From positions 496,001 to 560,000 of the forward strand of contig NZ_CP081958.1 in NCBI RefSeq assembly GCF_019823105.1: a stretch of 64,000 nucleotides of DNA, given 5' to 3'. Under the pieces are notes generated by a model. The model worked only from the letters and a program-made list of their open reading frames with translations, made no database searches and was not told the origin of the DNA. This document shows positions 58,593 through 64,000 of the stretch, one piece after another. Made by a program: the position numbers and the translations under genes. Position 1 is the first letter of the stretch, and each line of letters begins with the position of its first letter. The DNA is from Halobaculum magnesiiphilum (GTDB lineage Archaea; Halobacteriota; Halobacteria; Halobacteriales; Haloferacaceae).

Positions 58593-59909
58593 ATGAGCGA
58601 GAACGGAGATCCGGATCGGGGAGGCCGACCCGGCCGGATCGACGAAAAGGTGCTCGGCTCCTGGATCCGGGAAGTCGCCGACGAAACGGGGATGACCGAA
58701 CAGGAGGTCCTCGATCGAATGCTCTCCGCCTACTGGCTGATCGACGAGTTCGAGGACCCATCCCGCGACGATGCCATCGATCGGTCGAAGCCGCTCGGCT
58801 TCGGGTCCGATCTCCCCGACCTCGGCGCCGATTCCCTCACCCCTGGGGTTTCGAGATTCGGGAACGACGAACCGGATCCGTCGGAACCTGAAGGAGACCG
58901 GCAGGGGGAGCCCGACCCGGAGCTGGCGCAGCTCTCCGCGAAGATCGACCGCATCGTCGAATTGCTCGCCGACGAGGCGGACGAGGAGTCGGACGACGAG
59001 CGGACCGACGCCAAGCTCGACACGCTCGACGACCGGCTAGACGCGCTCGACGACCGAACGGGAGCGCTGGCCGACACGGTCGACCGGCTTCGGAACTACG
59101 TCGAGGAGATCGACAGGGAGGCGCCCGATGCGGGCACCGTCGAGCGACTGCAGGACGCCGTTCCTGAGGTCGCACGCGAGGTACAGCAACTTCGCGAGGA
59201 CCAAGACACGCTTCGTTCGGAGGTCTCCGAGGACTTCGGCCACATCGAGCGGATCCTTCGGCACCTCCTCGACCGAACCGACGAGCTCGAGCGCTCACTC
59301 GAGCGGGCCCGCAGCCACGGGGAGGACCGGGAGCGGAGCCGCGTGGACGAGCGGCTTACGAAGCTGAAGCGGACTGCGAGCGCCGAGGGAATTCGCTCGG
59401 CCGAGTGCGACGAGTGCGACGGCTCGGTGGACCTCGGCGTCCTCCCGGAGCCCCGGTGTCCGCACTGCGGCGCCGAGTTCATCTCGCTGGAGCCGAGATC
59501 GTGGCTGTTCGGGTCGAACACGCTCTCGGTCCGAAGATCCCGGAACCCGGACCCTCGCGAGCCGCTCCACCCGGACCGTGGGAACTCCGCCGAGGCAGCG
59601 GAGAACGCCGCGTTGACGGACGAGTCGACTAGAACCGGTCCACCAGACGACCCCGCCGCGGTTGACGAGGGAGACGATTCCGCCGAGCCTGCTGACCGGA
59701 CGGGGGAAGCAGGCGAGAGATCGTCAGGGATAGCGAGCGAGATCGACCTGAGCGACGATATTCGACCAACCGGGGACCGGAGCTCCGACACCGACGGAGA
59801 TCGGGCCGACATCGAGGACGGGACGGAGACGGGGTCCGGAACGCACGCCGATGCGAACGAGGACGATGGCGAGGAAGCGGCCGGGGAGGGTTTCGACTGG
59901 GATCGATAA
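58593..59909 (+). CDS. Coiled-coil protein with zinc ribbon
   Basis: A 438-residue acidic protein that I do not recognise as a family. Residues of about 10-50 (KVLGSWIREVADETGMTEQEVLDRMLSAYWLIDEF) look like a small helical domain. Residues of about 105-255 are a long coiled coil (for example LDTLDDRLDALDDRTGALADTVDRL and later LRHLLDRTDELERSLERA). A four-Cys ribbon follows (CDECDGS...CPHCGAEF, near 275-300), and the last 130 residues are disordered Asp/Glu/Ser/Thr. There is no signal peptide or membrane helix, so it is probably cytoplasmic. Its position between the peptidase and DUF7504-type genes suggests a scaffold or regulator of the export locus. Confidence 0.7.
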   Translation: MSENGDPDRGGRPGRIDEKVLGSWIREVADETGMTEQEVLDRMLSAYWLIDEFEDPSRDDAIDRSKPLGFGSDLPDLGADSLTPGVSRFGNDEPDPSEPEGDRQGEPDPELAQLSAKIDRIVELLADEADEESDDERTDAKLDTLDDRLDALDDRTGALADTVDRLRNYVEEIDREAPDAGTVERLQDAVPEVAREVQQLREDQDTLRSEVSEDFGHIERILRHLLDRTDELERSLERARSHGEDRERSRVDERLTKLKRTASAEGIRSAECDECDGSVDLGVLPEPRCPHCGAEFISLEPRSWLFGSNTLSVRRSRNPDPREPLHPDRGNSAEAAENAALTDESTRTGPPDDPAAVDEGDDSAEPADRTGEAGERSSGIASEIDLSDDIRPTGDRSSDTDGDRADIEDGTETGSGTHADANEDDGEEAAGEGFDWDR

Positions 59910-60000
59910 CGTCCCGGCCCCTCGATCCCTCTGATGCGACTGAAGTGGGCGTTCACCAGCCCTCGCGGGATCGATCACAAACTATCAGCGTGGGACTACC

Positions 60001-60933
60001 GTGGACGACGAGACTACAGCCGACGAAGAAGAGGATCAAGGCGACGAGCGGCCGCGCAGTTCCCTCGCCGAGCTGGCGGACCGCATCGCCGGCGGCGACA
60101 CCACGGACGATCGGGCCGACGGAGAGCCAGACGGAGAGCCGCGGGATCGAAGGGACGCTGACCCGGACGAGGGGAGCGGAGACGACGGGATCGGGCTGGA
60201 CCTGTCGCTGTCGGGGTCGTCGTCCCACGAGTCGAGCGGCGACGAGCCGACCGGCTCTGACGACTCCGACGAGCAGTTCTCGTGGGAAGAGCTCTCCTCG
60301 GACCTCTCGGTGTCGGACGAGGCCTTCCGTGCGGACGAGGTGCTGTCCGAGGCGCGAAACGTGATGCTCATCGATTCCCATGGGGACATTTCGCAGGGGC
60401 CCTGTTTCGAGTGTCTCGCCCGAGCGCCTTCCCGCGAACTGGGTGTCGTCGTCGTCACGTTCACCGACATCGCGAGCGACTGGCTCGCCGACTGGCGGAC
60501 GCAACACGGCGACCTTCCGGCACAGGTGACGTTCATCCGGATCGGGGGGCACAACCGGGATGGACGAACCGAGACGATCTCGACCGAACAGGGACGGACG
60601 CAGGTCGTGCGGACCGGCGTCAGGAGCCCCACGGACCTCACCCGACTCGGTATCTCGATCAGTCGACGGCTCGGTGAGGCGGAGGACCGCGATCTCACCC
60701 CCGTCCTGTGTTTCGACGCGATCACTGATCTGTTGGAGTACGTCGACGTAGAACGGCTGTTTCGGTTCCTCACCACGCTGACCGGTCGGGTCGGGGCCCT
60801 CGGCGGGTCCGCCCACTACCACGCCGACGCGGCGGCGACCGACGAGGAGACGATCCGGACCCTCCGACAGGTGTTCGACGACACGATGTACGTCACGGAA
60901 ACCGGCAGCCTCCGACCCTCGAGGAACGATTAG
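60001..60933 (+). CDS. RecA-like (DUF7504-type) protein without Walker A
   Basis: A 310-residue protein. The first 105 residues are acidic low-complexity; the rest (about 112-305) looks like a RecA/KaiC-like alpha/beta fold of the haloarchaeal DUF7504 type: NVMLIDSHGDISQGPCFECLARAP, ELGVVVVTFTDIASDWLADWR, FIRIGGHN, LTRLGISISRRLGEA, PVLCFDAITDLLEYVDVERLFRFL. The usual GxxxxGKT loop is absent; the corresponding position reads SHGDISQGP. In related loci such proteins accompany signal-transduction or surface-structure genes. The start is GTG 60001. I assign the family tentatively, from the fold pattern. Confidence 0.7.
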   Translation: MDDETTADEEEDQGDERPRSSLAELADRIAGGDTTDDRADGEPDGEPRDRRDADPDEGSGDDGIGLDLSLSGSSSHESSGDEPTGSDDSDEQFSWEELSSDLSVSDEAFRADEVLSEARNVMLIDSHGDISQGPCFECLARAPSRELGVVVVTFTDIASDWLADWRTQHGDLPAQVTFIRIGGHNRDGRTETISTEQGRTQVVRTGVRSPTDLTRLGISISRRLGEAEDRDLTPVLCFDAITDLLEYVDVERLFRFLTTLTGRVGALGGSAHYHADAAATDEETIRTLRQVFDDTMYVTETGSLRPSRND

Positions 60934-60952
60934 GCCGCGGTTTCGCGACCGT

Positions 60953-61558
60953 TCACGCCTCGCTCCCGCCCAAGTTTACGTCCGGCGGCGGCCCCTCGTC
61001 ACCGAGGCGCATCTGACGGCTGGAGTACAGCTGCGCGAACGCCGACAGCGCGAAGCTCGCCAACACGACCGCCCCCCACGCGAGGTCCGGTACCGCGTCG
61101 AACGGGCGGACCTCCAGCCACGCCAGCGCGAGCACGATCGCGTTCGCCGCCGACAAGCCGGCGTAGTAGAGGCTCCACGGGACGCTCTCCTTCGGGACGA
61201 CCTCGAGGTAGATGTCGACCGCACGCATGCGGTCGGAGAGCTGAACCGTCCCGGCGTCGCTGTCGTACTCGACGACGCCCTCCCCGTCGAGCGTGTCGAG
61301 GTGCGACTGATACAGCGAGACGTAGACCCGCTTGCGCTCCTTGGAGGTGATCTCGTTCGGCTGCTTGTCGTTCTCCCACGCGGCGACCTGTTCGGCCAGT
61401 TCCTGTACGCTCACCGGTTCCTCGCGCTGCTTGAGGTAGTGGAGCGTGTATCGGCGGCGACGGTTGGAAAGTACGGAGTAGAGCGTGTCGGGCGAAACGT
61501 TCCGTTGGTCATCCGTGGGTGTGCTCACGCCGAGATCGTCTAGTCGATTGGCCGGCAT
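60953..61558 (-). CDS. Membrane-tethered winged-helix regulator (DUF7344-like)
   Basis: A 201-residue predicted transcription regulator. Residues of about 20-115 form a winged-helix (DTLYSVLSNRRRRYTLHYLKQREEPVSVQELAEQVAAWEN and RKRVYVSLYQSHLDTLDGEGVVEYDSD), the pattern of the haloarchaeal DUF7344 family. Two transmembrane helices follow (about 132-152 and 160-182), so the DNA-binding domain is tethered to the membrane. It faces away from the exported-protein gene at 61833, with 274 bases between. A regulator of the flanking surface-protein genes is a reasonable guess. Confidence 0.85.
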   Translation of the reverse strand: MPANRLDDLGVSTPTDDQRNVSPDTLYSVLSNRRRRYTLHYLKQREEPVSVQELAEQVAAWENDKQPNEITSKERKRVYVSLYQSHLDTLDGEGVVEYDSDAGTVQLSDRMRAVDIYLEVVPKESVPWSLYYAGLSAANAIVLALAWLEVRPFDAVPDLAWGAVVLASFALSAFAQLYSSRQMRLGDEGPPPDVNLGGSEA

Positions 61559-61832
61559 CGTCAGTGATGACGTGATAGCTCCCTCGCGTCACAAGGAAAC
61601 TGTATGAATTCGATTTAAATATGTCCATTCTGTTCGGGCTGTGACAGTCGAATCGATCCGATGGGGGATCGGTGACGCACAACTGTGTCGGGTGTCGGTC
61701 ACTGTGGCGGGACCTCGATCTGGTCGGATCCAACGTATTCGCACGGTAGATCGCTTTGAAATTCCATTTCATGTGAGCTGATTCGCCGTACGGTAACCAA
61801 GACTTAATGCCCAACAGCGACTCTATTTAGCC
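61559..61832. promoter_or_regulatory. Divergent promoter region of regulator and exported protein
   Basis: An AT-richer 274-base region. On the minus strand ATATTTAAAT (about 61612-61621) could be the regulator's TATA box. On the plus strand CTTAAT (61803-61808) is centred 27-28 nt before ATG 61833, predicting a leaderless transcript. Direct control of both by the DUF7344-like protein is possible. Confidence 0.5.
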
Positions 61833-62927
61833 ATGGGGCGCAGAGGCCGTGGCTCAAAGAATCGGCTCGGACGCCGGCTCTTCCTCCTGCTGGCAGCCGG
61901 TTCGGTAGCCGGCGGATTCGTCACGGCCTCGGGCGCCTACTCCTCGATGCGGGCCGGTCGAGAGACCAAGATAAACGTGGCCGGAGATTCTGACGCGTAC
62001 CTCGGGCTCTCGATCCCTCCGTACGTTGACGCAGGTGAAAGCGGGGAGGAGCTGGTCACGATCTCCAACAATACGGGTACCTCGCTCACGATATCCGTCG
62101 GGTTGGTCAACGCCTCGGGAACGGTGTCACCCAGTAGTACCTCGGTAGCGCCAGGCGCGTCTCAGACGTTCACCGTGGACCTCTCCGCCGACGTCTCGGC
62201 GGGGGATAACGCCCTGACCGTCGATATCTCCGCAACCGACGGATCGTCGGTGAGCGTCGAGCTCCGCCGGAGCCTGGGTGTCCGGAACTTCCTCCGGCGT
62301 CTGGAGGACCGAACGGCGAACGACAACGCGCTGTATTATCTCTCCTATCGGCTCCAGAACATCGACAACTTCCAGTCGTACGAACTCGTAGTACGGAACC
62401 TCGACTTGAACTGGGTACAGACGCGAACGTACACGAGCACGGATTACGAGCACATTTTCCGAATCCCGGCGTCGGGATCCGACGGCGGCACGGCCGGGTC
62501 CAGATACGAGTTCGACATGCGGGTCTACGACGCCAACGGGCTGGCGATCCAACGAACTATCACGGACGTCGCCGACGGCAACGATCCTCCGGACAACGAC
62601 AGCATCGGCGGGGGACCGGAGGACCCGGTGGTCGTCGACTTCACGATCACCGACAACGAGCAGTACAACACGGCCCATTACGTCGTCGACTACGAAGTGG
62701 ACAAAACGAGCAACCTCCAGGAGGTCCGGGTCACGTTCGACAACCAGTCCAATTCGTGGGCAGATACGACCGAGACGAGCACCGACGAGCCCACCGGGAC
62801 GGTCACGTACGACCAGGGCGGCGTCGCCGGCGACACCTACGAGATCACGGTGGAGGTCGTCAACGACAACGGTATCGTCACGGACTCGCTGACGAAAACG
62901 GACGTCGCCGACGGCACGGACCCGTAG
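61833..62927 (+). CDS. Exported TasA/DUF1102-like protein with two Ig-like repeats
   Basis: A 364-residue exported protein. The N-terminus has a short basic stretch, a hydrophobic core LFLLLAAGSVAGGFVTASGA and the segment YSSMRAGRETKINVAGDSDAYLGL, a SipW/TasA-like signature shared with the gene at 63172. Residues of about 45-145 form a first beta-sandwich (VTISNNTGTSLTISVGLV). Then two homologous Ig-like repeats follow, each ending with VRVYDANG/VEVVNDNG and a DVADGNDP or DVADGTDP motif (about 155-255 and 262-364). No C-terminal anchor is present. It is probably a fibre or matrix subunit or adhesin processed by the signal peptidase encoded at 57338. Confidence 0.82.
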   Translation: MGRRGRGSKNRLGRRLFLLLAAGSVAGGFVTASGAYSSMRAGRETKINVAGDSDAYLGLSIPPYVDAGESGEELVTISNNTGTSLTISVGLVNASGTVSPSSTSVAPGASQTFTVDLSADVSAGDNALTVDISATDGSSVSVELRRSLGVRNFLRRLEDRTANDNALYYLSYRLQNIDNFQSYELVVRNLDLNWVQTRTYTSTDYEHIFRIPASGSDGGTAGSRYEFDMRVYDANGLAIQRTITDVADGNDPPDNDSIGGGPEDPVVVDFTITDNEQYNTAHYVVDYEVDKTSNLQEVRVTFDNQSNSWADTTETSTDEPTGTVTYDQGGVAGDTYEITVEVVNDNGIVTDSLTKTDVADGTDP

Positions 62928-62940
62928 CGCGTCCCGAGCG

Positions 62941-62960
62941 GACCCTTGACGGCAAGGGTC
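62941..62960 (+). terminator. Hairpin downstream of the exported-protein gene
   Basis: GACCCTT and AAGGGTC form a perfect 7-bp stem with a 6-base loop, 14 bases after the stop codon. No T-run follows, so it may be an attenuator or RNA-stability element rather than a classical terminator. Confidence 0.4.
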
Positions 62961-63171
62961 GTGCCGGCGACCGCCGATTCGGCGATTCTTCGCTGAAACG
63001 TGCGATTCCGACCGAGTAGGCACGCCTACCGCACTGTCTCGGCCGGAGTAGGGAAGTGTACCGTTCGAGTAGGCCGGTCATACAAAGGAGAAACGGGTGT
63101 ATGGTGGAACTAAGCCTCGACGGGTCCCGCGGTGGACCGAACGGGCGAAACACACACGAGGTACACACGAT

Positions 63172-63681
63172 ATGAGACCCAAAGGAAAGCTGTTCGCGCT
63201 GCTCACGATCTTCGCCGCCATCGGGCTGGTGACTGCGAGCGGTGCGTTCACGACGGTGCAGGCGGATCGTACAGCGAATGTTGAAGTGAGCGGAGACAGT
63301 TCCGCACTGATAGGAATCACGGAGAACGAAAGCACGTCCTTAGCCAATCTGAACACTGATGACGGTGAGGCAACGTTCGAGTTTGGTAATAGCTCACATG
63401 GTCTAAACCAGAATGCCACAACGTCACTCACGCCCATAGCCGACATCACCAACAACGGAGACGAGGACGTGGAACTGACCATCAGCTTTAGTGACCTTCC
63501 GGAAAATTGGGGTGTCACCGCGGTTGATGGTGGCAACAACACCATCAGCGAAACTACTACACTCACACCCGGTGAGTCCATCGCCTTTGGTCTGGTGTTT
63601 GATATTCCATCCCAATCGATCACGGAATCTGAGGGATTCAGCTTTACGATCGAGATAAACGCTGACAGCAGCGAGGCATAA
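63172..63681 (+). CDS. Exported SipW-signal TasA-like small protein
   Basis: A 169-residue exported protein. KGKLFALLTIFAAIGLVTASGAFTTVQADRTANVEVSGDSSALIGI combines a signal core with the TASGA(F/Y) and GDSxA(L/Y)(I/L)G signature also seen at 61833. The mature part is all beta, with a long sandwich strand pattern (ANLNTDDGEATFEFGN, SLTPIADITNNGDEDVELTISFSDLP and ESIAFGLVFDIPSQSI) and many Asn, Thr and Ser residues. TasA/camelysin and archaeal bundling-pilus subunits share this size and signature. ATG 63172 begins MRPKGKLFALL. Codon and base use is less GC-rich than in the neighbours, a possible sign of recent transfer or surface-protein diversification. Confidence 0.8.
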   Translation: MRPKGKLFALLTIFAAIGLVTASGAFTTVQADRTANVEVSGDSSALIGITENESTSLANLNTDDGEATFEFGNSSHGLNQNATTSLTPIADITNNGDEDVELTISFSDLPENWGVTAVDGGNNTISETTTLTPGESIAFGLVFDIPSQSITESEGFSFTIEINADSSEA

Positions 63682-63804
63682 TCTCGTAGCGTTCGATAAA
63701 ATCGGTTAGGCGGAGTAGACACCGCCCCTTCCTCGGTCCCCTCTGCGGGCCTTCGCCAGCATCGCATAGCCGCTTGACCGCACCCACACTACACAGTACC
63801 CACG

Positions 63805-64000
63805 ATGAACACCACCGCCGCGAGACTGGCGTCCGTCCTCCTCCTCGTCGCGGTGGTGGCAGTCCCCGGCCAGTTTCTGCTCGCGTCCGCGGCAGCTCCC
63901 ACGGACGACGTATTCTCCGACCAAGGTGTGACGCTCCGGCCTTCCGAGGGGGCGAACGGCGACTACGCCAGCATCAACGACCAGGGCAACCTCACCGTGG
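63805..64000 (+). CDS. Exported protein, DUF1102-like (partial, runs off window)
   Basis: The first 65 codons of a gene open to the window edge. A signal peptide (MNTTAARLASVLLLVAVVAVPGQF, then LLASAAAPT) is followed by DDVFSDQGVTLRPSEGANGDYASINDQGNLTV, an opening typical of haloarchaeal DUF1102-like secreted proteins, where an (A/N)GxYAxIxDxGxLxV strand pair is common. It continues the run of exported proteins. Function beyond that cannot be judged because most of the gene lies outside. Confidence 0.65.
   Translation, partial: MNTTAARLASVLLLVAVVAVPGQFLLASAAAPTDDVFSDQGVTLRPSEGANGDYASINDQGNLTV

Noticed and set aside
1-64000. CRISPR array, rRNA or intact tRNA genes
   Set aside because: I found no regularly spaced repeats with unique spacers, no rRNA-like sequence and no complete tRNA cloverleaf. 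The repeats seen are tandem or inverted and single-locus.

Overview
The window is a piece of a haloarchaeal (class Halobacteria) chromosome. The evidence is very high GC, strongly acidic proteins rich in Asp and Glu, and archaeal informational and metabolic genes: archaeal-type GluRS, Lhr helicase, MptE, phosphomevalonate-type decarboxylase and DhnA-type aldolase. Many genes look leaderless, with a TATA-like hexamer centred 27-28 nt before the start codon. Gene content would fit Halorubrum/Haloferax-like lineages, but I cannot name the genus from sequence alone.

Layout. 1-14.6 kb holds housekeeping genes: partial gltX, a MaoC hotdog protein, a SPOUT RNA methyltransferase coupled to a conserved small protein, a divergent folP followed by mptE (pterin/folate pathway), an N-terminal-nucleophile proteasome-beta paralogue with an unusual insertion, a winged-helix/zinc-ribbon regulator divergent from a photolyase, a DJ-1/PfpI protein, a BASS transporter, superoxide dismutase, two metallo-hydrolase/cupin genes and a P-loop NTPase. 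14.7-20.6 kb holds an MBL hydrolase, the thyA-DHFR operon, a secreted thermonuclease-LTD lipoprotein, a tautomerase-like protein, a methyltransferase and small conserved proteins. 20.6-34.4 kb holds lhr, a flavoprotein oxidoreductase, phosphomevalonate decarboxylase, 3-hydroxyacyl-CoA dehydrogenase, an HhH protein, a gluconeogenic pair (class I aldolase and FBPase), a hairpin-rich intergenic repeat, an S9 peptidase, and a carboxyltransferase with an epsilon-like N-terminal extension.

34.8-44.4 kb is a cell-surface island: a 2071-residue malectin/beta-propeller/PKD protein, a 668-residue PKD-cohesin-dockerin-like protein, and a 337-residue cohesin-like protein with a C-terminal membrane anchor. 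The last two carry clearly paralogous cohesin-like domains. Together they suggest a cohesin/dockerin-style surface assembly. 44.5-56.5 kb returns to general genes: two PH-domain membrane proteins, an acyl dehydratase divergent from a CitE-type lyase, two divergent glutamate dehydrogenases, a Tat-lipoprotein with DUF3179 and an overlapping membrane protein, a seven-repeat FG-GAP propeller protein, and a sugar-acid dehydratase.

56.5-57.3 kb is a decayed stretch with a transposase remnant. It borders the second striking island (57.3 kb to the window end): a Sec11/SipW-type signal peptidase fused to an Ig-like ectodomain, a coiled-coil zinc-ribbon protein, a RecA-like protein of the DUF7504 type, a membrane winged-helix regulator, and at least two (probably three) small exported beta-sandwich proteins sharing a SipW/TasA-like N-terminal signature. 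I think this is a dedicated export and assembly locus for extracellular fibres or matrix, and it runs off the right edge of the window.
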